Assembly (NCBI RefSeq): GCF_900130125.1
Contig: NZ_FQXY01000009.1
Span: 907,760-971,759, forward strand
Reading direction: 5' to 3'
DNA: 64,000 nt
Origin: Bacteroides congonensis
GTDB taxonomy: Bacteria > Bacteroidota > Bacteroidia > Bacteroidales > Bacteroidaceae
In this document: positions 18,355 to 25,807 of the stretch, one piece after another
Position numbering within the stretch: the first letter of the stretch is position 1
How the letters are laid out: each line of letters starts with the position of its first letter
Notes under the pieces: model-generated
Databases searched by the model: none
What the model was told of the DNA's origin: nothing
The model's input: only the letters and a program-made list of their open reading frames with translations
Position numbers and translations under genes: made by a program

Positions 18355-18652
18355 CTTTTAATAGTATTTCTCCGTTATTTAAGTACTCATTTAGAGTGAT
18401 TTGTGTCCTCTTGGAAGGACTACGTTTGGGCTTCTCATATTCAAACATCATTTCGCCATCCTCTAATTCCTTGAATATATCCGCTATTGATTCTTCCTTT
18501 CTCTTTTTTTGAGAATAGATATTGCAGAAGACATTGACAATAGTTTTAGCCAGTTCTGCATTAGACCTGAACTTATAATTAGTCTTTATCTTAGTGAGTT
18601 TAGAATATAAGGTATCGTCTACCCTAAACAGAACATTGTTTGTATTACACAT
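18341..18652 (-). CDS. Possible ribbon-helix-helix DNA-binding protein
   Basis: The N-terminus reads VLFRVDDTLYSKLTKIKTNY then RSNAELAKTIVNVFC: a short strand followed by two helices, the outline of a ribbon-helix-helix domain. The rest is charged and acidic. The frame is open to an ATG at 18679, but the ATG at 18652 (MCNTNNVLF) has a purine-rich AAAAGAGAAATT just before it and is preferred; length 103 residues. It is the first gene after a terminator, so it may head the packaging operon. Function not established. Confidence 0.6.
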   Translation of the reverse strand: MCNTNNVLFRVDDTLYSKLTKIKTNYKFRSNAELAKTIVNVFCNIYSQKKRKEESIADIFKELEDGEMMFEYEKPKRSPSKRTQITLNEYLNNGEILLKDDIE

Positions 18653-18708
18653 AATTTCTCTTTTATATATAAATATCAATTAAATTCAAAAAGTGAGGAA
18701 ATAGCAAT

Positions 18709-18740
18709 AAAAAAAGGGATTGAAAATCAATTCCAATCCC
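18709..18740 (-). terminator. Terminator upstream of packaging genes
   Basis: On the minus strand GGGATTG (18740-18734) pairs perfectly with CAATCCC (18722-18716), followed by a run of T. It lies 25 bp past the stop of the 73-residue gene and separates the repeat-protein cluster from the regulator, HNH and terminase genes. Confidence 0.75.
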
Positions 18741-18764
18741 CTTCTTTTTAAATATAAATCAATT

Positions 18765-18986
18765 TTATTTTCTTATTTCTTTTTCAATTAATTCTCTTTG
18801 TTTTGTTTTTAAATCTTCTGATTCTTCAATTGTTATTTCTTTCCAATTATCAATAGAATCATTAATTCCTAAAAATATTTTTTCAGAGAAAATTCTGTCT
18901 GATAACTCAATATCAGTTGACGCTTGGGTCAGAATGTGACCTTCGGTTGGTTGTATGATTTGAACTGTATATGTTGATTGTTTCAT
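18765..18986 (-). CDS. Small phage protein of unknown function
   Basis: A 73-residue acidic protein (starts MKQSTYTVQIIQPTEGH) with a predicted strand-rich first half and a charged C-terminal helix of Lys and Glu. It follows the long leucine-rich-repeat gene by 27 bp with an A-rich leader and is the last gene before a terminator. No family recognised; its place at the end of the adhesin-like cluster suggests a small accessory or chaperone for those proteins, as an inference only. Confidence 0.65.
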   Translation of the reverse strand: MKQSTYTVQIIQPTEGHILTQASTDIELSDRIFSEKIFLGINDSIDNWKEITIEESEDLKTKQRELIEKEIRK

Positions 18987-19013
18987 TTGTATTTGTTTTT
19001 ATTCATTTTTATT

Positions 19014-20042
19014 TTAAGCTAAAGTCCAGCCCTTTGATGTGGCTATGGCTATTTGTTCTTCTGTTAGTTTTTCAATGTTGGTAGCTCCAAGTGTAAGTGT
19101 ACAATTCCAACCACCAGTCGTTAAATCAAGTGCTTCATTAATTATGTTCATCAGACTTTCTGTTGTCAAATTTACACAATTACTTACATTAAAACTAATG
19201 TTCAAATTATGAAAGCCCACTAAATTTGTGATAGCCATATTGGTGTCCCAGTCATAGCCCAAAAAGTTAGTAGCGTTCGACACATTAGTAAAATCTAAAA
19301 GCGGAAGATTGTTTATTTTTGAACACATACTGAACATCGATTCTACGGCAACCGCACTTGAAGTATCTAATTCAGGAATTGTTTCTAATGCGTAACAGTT
19401 ACTAAACATTGAGTTCATATTCTCAACTTTTGAGGTATCTATGAGTGGTATCGTTGTCAAAGACGAACAATCACTAAACATCATATACATCTGTGTTGCA
19501 TTACTTGTATTTAGTTCAGGTATTTCCTGCAAATTTTTACAATAAGCGAACGTTTGACTAAAATTTGTTACGTTGCTAGTGTCTAATAATGGAATATGTT
19601 TTAAAGATGAACAATTAGTAAACGCACCATTCATTGAATTTACATTAGTCGTATTAATCAAGGGTAATTCTTGTAAAGCAGAACAATTAGCAAATGAATT
19701 ATCAAGATTAGTAACTAACGCAGTATCAACCAAAGGAAAATACACCAAATTTGCATCACTATTATAATATATTGTGTCATTCATATTCCAACTGTTATAA
19801 ATCTGTTTAGCATAGTTGTAACCATCAGTTAAGGATTGAGGTTGTTCATCATAACCTATTTCACTCCAATCAAAGCCACCAGTACTACCAGTTCCACCAC
19901 CTGTTGAAATGGATTCAATCTTATCAGCATAAACAGAAAAAGGGTCAGAATCCGATACACTTACATTCTTTGCTTTAATTGCCGTCTTGATAGCTTCTTT
20001 TGTTTCTAATAGCTTATTTAATTTATCAGTAGTAGTTCCCAT
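19014..20042 (-). CDS. BspA-type leucine-rich-repeat protein (DUF285), phage-borne
   Basis: A 342-residue protein. Residues 1-65 are helical and end in a Gly/Ser/Thr hinge; residues about 90-280 hold eight or so 23-residue BspA/DUF285 repeats of the form NTSNxxxMxxMFxxCSSLxxIP. The C-terminal cap (TLGATNIEKLTEEQIAIATSKGW) is shared with the paralogue at 20691-21395. BspA repeats are used by bacteria for adhesion; in a phage a receptor-binding or virion surface role is likely, though not shown. No signal peptide. Its start overlaps the end of the fibre-like small gene by one base. Confidence 0.85.
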   Translation of the reverse strand: MGTTTDKLNKLLETKEAIKTAIKAKNVSVSDSDPFSVYADKIESISTGGGTGSTGGFDWSEIGYDEQPQSLTDGYNYAKQIYNSWNMNDTIYYNSDANLVYFPLVDTALVTNLDNSFANCSALQELPLINTTNVNSMNGAFTNCSSLKHIPLLDTSNVTNFSQTFAYCKNLQEIPELNTSNATQMYMMFSDCSSLTTIPLIDTSKVENMNSMFSNCYALETIPELDTSSAVAVESMFSMCSKINNLPLLDFTNVSNATNFLGYDWDTNMAITNLVGFHNLNISFNVSNCVNLTTESLMNIINEALDLTTGGWNCTLTLGATNIEKLTEEQIAIATSKGWTLA

Positions 20043-20410
20043 CAGATAATCTCTCCATTTATATTATCCAACGCTGTATTGATGTCACCTATCTTATTAT
20101 CAAGGTTGGTTATTTCGGTTCTCAATTCTGTATCATCGTAATTAGTCAATCCTGCTAGTTTTGTTTTTTCGGCAGTGGTGTAGTCATTGGTAGATAGTCC
20201 CTTTCCTGATACCTTATCTACCTTAGCATTTAATTCGGTTTTGGAAGCTAGTGTATTAACATCAGGAATCTCATTCTTATTAGCTTTAGCAGCTAACTTG
20301 GCATCTGTCTCATTCTTAGTATAGTAATTAGAAAGGTCAGTTCCGCCACCAGTACCACCACTATCGACAACTCCCATAACATCTATATTTTTGAAATCTA
20401 TGTAAATCAT
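20042..20410 (-). CDS. Small fibre-like phage protein
   Basis: A 122-residue protein containing repeats typical of tail fibres and collars: SNYYTKNETDAKLAAKAN, then LNAKVDKVSGKGLSTNDYTT and AEKTKLAGL, followed by a short coiled coil (LRTEITNLDNKIGDINTALD). A Gly-rich hinge lies near residue 20. Such modules trimerise. One-base overlaps with both neighbours suggest that it forms a structure with the leucine-rich-repeat proteins. No catalytic motif. Confidence 0.75.
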   Translation of the reverse strand: MIYIDFKNIDVMGVVDSGGTGGGTDLSNYYTKNETDAKLAAKANKNEIPDVNTLASKTELNAKVDKVSGKGLSTNDYTTAEKTKLAGLTNYDDTELRTEITNLDNKIGDINTALDNINGEII

Positions 20411-20667
20411 CAGTCTAATATTTTTATAGGTACATTATTGGTAGATTCAATTTTTAGATACATCATAAATTTAGCGTTTACAATATTGATGATGTCTGTG
20501 TCGGTGATGGCAATTCCTGAAGTATGCTCTATCCAAGTCGTGCCATCCACGCTTGCATACAAGGTTAATGAAGTTGTTCCTTCAATTTGAATCATAACCT
20601 TTTCTGATTTTAAATTGATTACAGATTCAAATTTATTATCAATTTGATTTAATATTAATTCTTTCAT
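20410..20667 (-). CDS. Small beta-rich phage protein of unknown function
   Basis: An 85-residue protein with alternating hydrophobic strands (SLTLYASVDGTTWIEHTSGI). The VDGTTW pattern resembles small jelly-roll or Ig-like virion decorations, but no family is certain. It sits between the two leucine-rich-repeat genes and overlaps the next gene by one base. It has an A-rich leader (AATAAAAATAAAAACTA) instead of a Shine-Dalgarno site. Confidence 0.65.
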   Translation of the reverse strand: MKELILNQIDNKFESVINLKSEKVMIQIEGTTSLTLYASVDGTTWIEHTSGIAITDTDIINIVNAKFMMYLKIESTNNVPIKILD

Positions 20668-20690
20668 TAGTTTTTATTTTTATTCGTTAT

Positions 20691-21395
20691 TTAAGCGATA
20701 GTCCAGCCTTTAATGGTGGCTATGGCTATTTGTTCTTCGGTTAATTTGGCTGCATTGGTAGTTCCCAGTGTAAGTGTTGCACCACCTTCATTTGATAAAT
20801 CTTTTGCTTGATTAATGACATTCAATATACTTTCTGCCGTTAGCTTTCTTGAAGAGGACAAGTCTAAACTGACTGATAGATTTGAGAATCCGCCAAGTTC
20901 TACTAACTCGCTACAACCTAGTAATATATTTCGTATCTGTTCTGCTTTAGAAAAATTCAAAAGTGGTACTCTCACTAGTTTATCGCACCCTGCTAGCATT
21001 AAACCTGCGCTATACAGGTTACTTGTGTTGAATTGAGGAACACTAACTAAATTATAGCAGTTATAAAACATATCGTCAAAATGTACTACGTTACTAGTGT
21101 CTAACAGGGGAACTTGCATCAGGTTAGCACAACCACTAAACATAGACTGCATATTATTAGCCTTACTAGTATCAACTAACGGGCAAAATACTAGGTTCTT
21201 ATCACCCCTGAATCGATTCATTAGTGCTTGCTCTGCATCCCAGTTCCTAACAATATCCTTTGAATATTCAAGATAACTGAATAATGGCTGTTCACTACCA
21301 TCGTACCCCATTACATCAAATTCACTATTAACCTGAACATTGGATAACCGAATTTTTATCTTAATGTCTTTATCTTTTAATTTTATCTTATTCAT
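20691..21395 (-). CDS. Second BspA-type leucine-rich-repeat phage protein
   Basis: A 234-residue paralogue of the 342-residue repeat protein. After a basic N-terminus (MNKIKLKDKDIKIKIRL) come about four BspA/DUF285 repeats (for example NMQSMFSGCANLMQVPLLDTS) and the same C-terminal cap ending KLTEEQIAIATIKGW. It overlaps the upstream gene by 8 bp. The two proteins differ mainly in repeat number, as expected after tandem duplication and repeat loss or gain. Likely a virion surface or adhesion protein; target unknown. Confidence 0.85.
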   Translation of the reverse strand: MNKIKLKDKDIKIKIRLSNVQVNSEFDVMGYDGSEQPLFSYLEYSKDIVRNWDAEQALMNRFRGDKNLVFCPLVDTSKANNMQSMFSGCANLMQVPLLDTSNVVHFDDMFYNCYNLVSVPQFNTSNLYSAGLMLAGCDKLVRVPLLNFSKAEQIRNILLGCSELVELGGFSNLSVSLDLSSSRKLTAESILNVINQAKDLSNEGGATLTLGTTNAAKLTEEQIAIATIKGWTIA

Positions 21396-21723
21396 TTATG
21401 TAGTAGTTTGTTTCTATTTTTGTAGTGTAGTCGTATGAGCCATCAGGGAACTCACTATCATAGAATACAAGATGTACAACGACATACAATATTCCTTCAT
21501 TAAGTTTTTGAAGTTGGGAGTTATCTATATGTATAGTGTTATCTGTTATGTCTTGTTTATTTAGTTTAATATAGTTTTCTTCAGTTGTAGTTAGCGTAAA
21601 CACCTCAATATCAACACCTTTCAAATCATCGGTATTAATTGGTTGGTTATTGGTATCATAGAGTTCAAGCTCGAAAACTAGGTCGTTATTTTTATGTATT
21701 GTTTTCATTATTATCTTTTTCAT
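21388..21723 (-). CDS. Small baseplate-like phage protein
   Basis: A 111-residue beta-rich protein (NNDLVFELELYDTNNQPINT, DLKGVDIEVFTLTT, then QDITDNTIHIDNSQLQKL). The layout resembles the immunoglobulin-like N-terminal domain of baseplate upper proteins that hold receptor-binding modules, but similarity is weak. It is the first gene of the adhesin-like cluster after a 474-bp gap. An internal ATG at 21708 is an alternative start. Function inferred from context. Confidence 0.55.
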   Translation of the reverse strand: MKKIIMKTIHKNNDLVFELELYDTNNQPINTDDLKGVDIEVFTLTTTEENYIKLNKQDITDNTIHIDNSQLQKLNEGILYVVVHLVFYDSEFPDGSYDYTTKIETNYYINE

Positions 21724-22140
21724 TTATGTCTTTATTTGGAAAATTGATAATGTACACACGTGTATGTACGTTCCTTTTTCAATTCCGTATGTCCGTGAAG
21801 GGCAAAAAGCTCAAAAAATGGCATTTGTGTGCGGAGGGGATAAGGGTGGGTTTGGCAGGGGGTGGCACTTGTTAAAAAACATTACCCCACCTATGAATTA
21901 ACATTTAAAAAAATTAACTATCAGATATTTTATACATCTGATTATCAACCTGTTAAGTTACTTTTTATTCATTCTATTTGGTTGTTTATTTGGTTTGTAT
22001 TTGATTTTCTTTATTGATGTGTGGGGATATATCTATAATGTATTAGAGTGGCTTATACGGCTTTAAAATAGCTCTTAACAAATAGCGATATATAATGAGA
22101 AAAACAGTACCAAGTATTTAGTTACTAGATATATAGGAAC
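21724..22140. other. Non-coding gap with G-quadruplex motif and near-palindrome
   Basis: No ORF of note lies here. Features seen: a near-perfect 18-bp palindrome at 21752-21769 (GTAC ends, ACGTG-type centre) 28 bp before the downstream start; a G-rich plus-strand tract at 21836-21862 with four runs of at least three G and loops of 4, 1 and 7; and a 7-bp inverted repeat ATCAGAT/ATCTGAT at 21920-21942. This is the leader region of the repeat-protein cluster, so it probably holds its promoter, but no clear TAnnTTTG element was found on the minus strand. Confidence 0.6.
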
Positions 22141-22172
22141 AAAAAAAAGGCTAGCTAAATTAATAGCTAGCC
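22141..22172 (-). terminator. Terminator after DUF3871/DUF932-like gene
   Basis: Perfect 9-bp inverted repeat GGCTAGCTA (22149-22157) and TAGCTAGCC (22164-22172) with a six-base loop; on the minus strand it is followed by eight T residues. It lies 26 bp past the gene's stop codon and ends the leftward early transcript. Confidence 0.9.
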
Positions 22173-22197
22173 CAAACAAAGGATATATAGGTAGTAC

Positions 22198-23226
22198 TTA
22201 CATATCTAAATTATAGCGTTCGTTTAGATATGATGCGAAAGCATTGTTTTGTGGTAGAACGTTTGGCAAGTCCATACTTGCAACTTTATATAAAGCCGTT
22301 GCCGACTGATAAACATCGTACAAGGATAATGTACCCTTATTTTTGAATGTCAATAGTAAACTTTCCGTGAACTTACAAATTTGTGATTGATTCAACGGGT
22401 AAACATCGCTATTAATCAATCCTTTGATAGTCTTTATTTTAGAATCGTATGCACACCGTATTGCAGTAAGTTCGCCAATCATTTGGTAGATAGTAGCCGT
22501 ATCGATTCTTATTTGCTTCATCTTGTTTAATATATTTACGTCTCTATCAAAAGAGTAATCTCTAATCATTTCACGTACACGGGTGATAAAGTCGCTTATA
22601 TTCTTTATTTTGTCACTTGTTCCGTATGTGCTTGCCATATTTTTTGCACCTAATATTGTTTGATTACGGCAAGCGTAACAGTTCGCACCAATCGCCACCT
22701 GTAAACCTTTCTGATTACTTGCTACTACGATATTAGCAATGTGTGTACTATTACTCATATCGTTTAGGTTTATGTTGGCAAATACACGGTTGAAAGTAAC
22801 GGCTTTAAAAGGTATATTAGTAGTTTGATTCTCTGTTTGATAGGCTTCGCACAACTGTTTATTTATTGAAATACCGTTCCCTAAAGCCTTGTTTTTGTTA
22901 TCCGCTACAAACAAATCTTTTATCTCATACATCAAATTATATTCATTGCAAATACTCGTCACTTGATTGATTAATTGATAGGCGTTTATCTCATTAGATA
23001 ACGTTCCTTTGATGTCTACTATGTCAGCACTTTCGGCAAGTTGTTGCAATGAAATACCCTTTGTTTTTTCCGTTTCTGTAAAAGGCTCAAAATATACATT
23101 ATTATCTGATATTGCATTTAATAGCTGATTTTCATCGGCTTCAGAAAGAAGAATGTTTTCAACTGTAATTTCGTTGTTAATTACTTGTACTTCGTTGTTC
23201 GCTGCAAATAAATCTAATGTTTTCAT
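22198..23226 (-). CDS. DUF3871/DUF932-like phage protein
   Basis: A 342-residue protein. The central VAIGANCYACRNQTILGAK and the C-terminal LNQSQICKFTESLL ... LSLYDVYQSATALYKV pattern resemble the DUF3871/DUF932 group of plasmid- and phage-related proteins, which are common on Bacteroides mobile elements and thought to act in DNA transactions; the biochemical role is not known. The two Cys in CYAC could bind metal. It ends at a strong terminator and follows a 56-residue gene by 45 bp. Family assignment is from recalled patterns and is tentative. Confidence 0.6.
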   Translation of the reverse strand: MKTLDLFAANNEVQVINNEITVENILLSEADENQLLNAISDNNVYFEPFTETEKTKGISLQQLAESADIVDIKGTLSNEINAYQLINQVTSICNEYNLMYEIKDLFVADNKNKALGNGISINKQLCEAYQTENQTTNIPFKAVTFNRVFANINLNDMSNSTHIANIVVASNQKGLQVAIGANCYACRNQTILGAKNMASTYGTSDKIKNISDFITRVREMIRDYSFDRDVNILNKMKQIRIDTATIYQMIGELTAIRCAYDSKIKTIKGLINSDVYPLNQSQICKFTESLLLTFKNKGTLSLYDVYQSATALYKVASMDLPNVLPQNNAFASYLNERYNLDM

Positions 23227-23271
23227 AACTGTAAAATTAAATTGATTAATAAATTGATATTCAGTTAATAA

Positions 23272-23442
23272 TTAATAGTTGGATAGTATTTCTTTGAAGT
23301 TTTGTAAATTTGTTTCGTCACTTTCTAGGTTCTCCCAATAACCCCAAAGAAAATCCTGTTTAATGTCTAAAGCGACATTTGGAAACTGTTTGTTTAACAA
23401 TTCCATAGCCCGTTCCGCCCAATCTGATTTATAATAAGCCAT
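23272..23442 (-). CDS. Small phage protein, 56 residues
   Basis: A 56-codon ORF beginning MAYYKSDWAERAMELLNKQF and ending in an acidic helix (NLESDETNLQNFKEILSNY). It is 45 bp upstream of the DUF3871-like gene and 20 bp after the 168-residue gene, with an A-rich leader like its neighbours, so it fits as the middle gene of this three-gene operon. No family known. Amphipathic helices dominate; no membrane segment. Confidence 0.65.
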   Translation of the reverse strand: MAYYKSDWAERAMELLNKQFPNVALDIKQDFLWGYWENLESDETNLQNFKEILSNY

Positions 23443-23462
23443 AGTTTTAAATATTAATTGAT

Positions 23463-23969
23463 TTATATTTCGTATTTATAATTTGTAAATGAAAATGCAC
23501 CTTTTATGAATTTCGGATACTTCTTTTCATAGGCTTCTGCTAGCTGTTTAATATAGTCCCTTTCCTGTCTTTCCTTATCAAATAATAGGATAGACTGTTT
23601 TAAATCCTCAACCGTTTTGAGTTCCTGATTAATCACATTATTAATATTGAGAACTGTTTTCTCTGAATTAATCCTGTTATCAGTAAGAGCGATAAATAAA
23701 TATACATCTCGCCTTTTTAAATAAAAGGAACGTTCTTTGTATATTAGTTCGTTCCCCTTCTTTTGAGTTAAAACCAATCGATTTTTATAATATGAATCTT
23801 GATATATATCATTATTAATAACCGACTGGATAGCAGATACTAATCGCTTATTATATACCTTATTATTGAAGGTATTAATCACTTCGATAGCTTTGTTTAA
23901 ATCTCGTACAAGGGCTTTTGTCAATCTTATACGCTCGTCTACTTGCATTATTAAAAAATCCTTTTCCAT
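23463..23969 (-). CDS. Helical phage protein of unknown function
   Basis: A 168-residue, highly charged and mostly helical protein (Lys, Asp, Asn and Arg rich) with probable coiled coils in the first 45 residues and around residues 105-150. It is the first gene of the leftward early operon, 70 bp downstream of a TAACTTTG promoter element. No family recognised. A DNA-binding or structural partner role cannot be told from sequence. Confidence 0.65.
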   Translation of the reverse strand: MEKDFLIMQVDERIRLTKALVRDLNKAIEVINTFNNKVYNKRLVSAIQSVINNDIYQDSYYKNRLVLTQKKGNELIYKERSFYLKRRDVYLFIALTDNRINSEKTVLNINNVINQELKTVEDLKQSILLFDKERQERDYIKQLAEAYEKKYPKFIKGAFSFTNYKYEI

Positions 23970-24039
23970 ACGCTTATAAAATTAAATTAAAAATATTTTT
24001 ACATACTTCAAACAGTGCCTTTTCGCCTGTTGTCGCTGA

Positions 24040-24047
24040 CAAAGTTA
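24040..24047 (-). promoter_or_regulatory. Bacteroides-type -7 element of leftward early operon
   Basis: TAACTTTG on the minus strand matches TAnnTTTG. It lies about 70 bp before the ATG at 23969. The -33 TTTG element is not clear (a TTTT stretch is near the right place). Confidence 0.55.
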
Positions 24048-25006
24048 GATGTTAAACGTGTTAAAACGCTTTTTTATTAATTTCTATTCTGAATTTTAAT
24101 ACTTGAATCTATTTTTGATTGATTTTATTTTGAGTAGTTTTAAAAATGTGCCTTTTCATCGAATTTTTATCATTAACGGTTTTTAACTCAATTTAATCGG
24201 TAAAATTAATCGATTTGAAAAAAAATATTTTTTAATTTTCTCCTTAACTTGGATTTGGGATTTCAATTTTTATTTTGATTTTTTCTTGATTCTATTTTTA
24301 TTTTGTTTTGCAAAAAATTTATTTTGAATTTAATTTTGTTGTTGATTTGGTTTTTATTTCAGTTCAGATGGAATTTAAATTTGGGTGATTGGTGGTTAAA
24401 CATTGGTTAGTAGATATAGAAATATGTTATCTACGATATTGGTACATAGATGTTTATCAATTCAACTGAATGTCGGATTGATTATGATATGGTGATTGGA
24501 TATATAGGTATTTTGATAGCTTGGAATACTAGTTCTTTATTCAATTGATGGTATTTAATATAGTTGTTATGATATTCAGGCTTCATTGTTATTATGGTAT
24601 TGATATACGTTGTTATATATAGGTATAGCTGTTCTCAAATAGGATTTATTCTATTATATCAAATAAATAGAAATGTAATTGAATATCTATTTTTATTTAT
24701 CTATTAAATTTAGTTTTGATTAGATTGTGGTATGTAGTGTGCCGTGTGGTTGATGCTTGATAATGGTATTGAGGTATTCTTTCAAGCATATATGTTTTAG
24801 TTGTTATCCTACTTATTATCAATTATCTAATGATATATATTGATGAATAAAAGAGAAATTAAATACACTAGTTATCTTCATCAGACTACTAGTAATTAAG
24901 TATGAGCGCTCATATAACAAAATTAAAATCTACATATCAAATTAATTATCACCTCAAAAAACATACCCCCTATTAAAAAACTATCCCCCCTGAAAAATAG
25001 TACCCC
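24048..25006. other. 1-kb AT-rich non-coding stretch, candidate origin or regulatory region
   Basis: No ORF of 60 codons or more lies in this stretch, unusual for a compact phage. The plus strand is strongly T- and G-rich over A and C from about 24,060 to 24,800. A perfect 14-bp palindrome TATGAGCGCTCATA is at 24901-24914. Near the right end, C-runs recur at 24966, 24985, 25003 and 25020 (spacing 19, 18 and 17) separated by A-rich text, continuing into the end of the next gene. These are traits of replication origins with iterons, but no replication protein is visible nearby. Confidence 0.5.
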
Positions 25007-25618
25007 CTAAAAAAGCCTACCCCAATTGAAGTTAGGAACGAATCTTTGCTGCTGCCTAATAAAATCGGAAGGTTTACGGTCTGTATTGGGAACTTCTTCA
25101 TATTCTACTTCTTCTATATCATCATTTACTACTTTATTGTAAAGTACAGGTAGTGTTTCAATGGGAACTTGTTCGACTTCAACTTGAATGGCTTCGTCTT
25201 TCACTGGTTCTTCAGCAACAGGTACTACTGGTGATTCAATATACTCAACACTAATGAAATTAAATTCATCAAGTCTTATTCGTTGTACATTATTAAATGA
25301 TTTCACGGCTGCTCTTATCGCTTTTAAATCCGTTGAGGTAACACTAAAGAGACTTTTCTTGAAGTTCCTGAAGATGAATAAATCGACATCGAAATTTTCA
25401 AGTTTGCCTGAATAGCCTTTTGACATAATAACAAATTTAATCTCATCAACTATCGCATCAATACTTATTCTCTTTAGCTGCTCATTAGACTTACCTTCTT
25501 TAATAGCTTGAATGAGCTTGTTGTTTCTTACTTCTTTCAGATATTTGAAAGTTGTTTTAGCATTTTGGATTGCTTCATACTTTGCATTGTTTAATTTTTC
25601 TGATAAAAATTTCTTCAT
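25007..25618 (-). CDS. Phage protein of unknown function with acidic C-terminal half
   Basis: A 203-residue protein. Residues 1-110 are helical and basic (KKFLSEKLNNAKYEAIQNAK ... DLKAIRAAVKSFNNVQRIRL); residues 125-175 are Pro/Val/Glu-rich and acidic, probably unstructured; the last residues are FNWGRLF. A basic domain with an acidic tail would fit a DNA-binding protein, but no family is recognised. It is transcribed leftward from the divergent control region at 25.7 kb. Confidence 0.65.
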   Translation of the reverse strand: MKKFLSEKLNNAKYEAIQNAKTTFKYLKEVRNNKLIQAIKEGKSNEQLKRISIDAIVDEIKFVIMSKGYSGKLENFDVDLFIFRNFKKSLFSVTSTDLKAIRAAVKSFNNVQRIRLDEFNFISVEYIESPVVPVAEEPVKDEAIQVEVEQVPIETLPVLYNKVVNDDIEEVEYEEVPNTDRKPSDFIRQQQRFVPNFNWGRLF

Positions 25619-25670
25619 AACTTTTTTATTTATAAATGTTTATACTCAATTTATTTTCGTTTTCACCTTG

Positions 25671-25678
25671 CAAAGATA
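25671..25678 (-). promoter_or_regulatory. -7 element of leftward promoter for the 203-residue gene
   Basis: TATCTTTG on the minus strand is an exact TAnnTTTG match and lies 53 bp before the ATG at 25618. No good -33 TTTG is found at the usual distance, which may mean that activation or the adjacent operator array matters. Confidence 0.6.
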
Positions 25679-25712
25679 GAGTTTAGAAACAGGAAAATTG
25701 AGAGTTTTACCT

Positions 25713-25762
25713 TTTGGACTATCCAAACATAATCCAATAGGATAATCCAAGACTTATTGGAT
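25713..25762. promoter_or_regulatory. Operator array between divergent prophage promoters
   Basis: Five half-sites of TTGGAT/ATCCAA type lie in 50 bp: TTGGAC 25714-25719, ATCCAA 25721-25726, ATCCAA 25732-25737, ATCCAA 25745-25750 and TTGGAT 25757-25762, spaced about one helical turn. The first two form TTGGA-CTA-TCCAA; TAATCCAATA and TATTGGATTA form a perfect 10-bp inverted repeat around the rest. The array overlaps the -33 region of the rightward promoter and flanks the leftward one, the layout of a lysogeny control operator. The repressor is not identified. Confidence 0.75.
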
Positions 25763-25780
25763 TAATCAAAAACAATTGTG

Positions 25781-25788
25781 TATTTTTG
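25781..25788 (+). promoter_or_regulatory. -7 element of rightward promoter
   Basis: TATTTTTG matches TAnnTTTG and is 19 bp before the ATG at 25808. The -33 position falls inside the operator half-site TTGGAT (25757-25762), so repressor binding would block it. Confidence 0.65.
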
Positions 25789-25807
25789 TCAATCAAATAC
25801 TGATATT

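Noticed and set aside
19014..21395. Diversity-generating retroelement targeting the repeat proteins
   Set aside because: No reverse transcriptase, template repeat or IMH-like sequence is seen in the window; the shared C-terminal cap of the two proteins is explained by paralogy.
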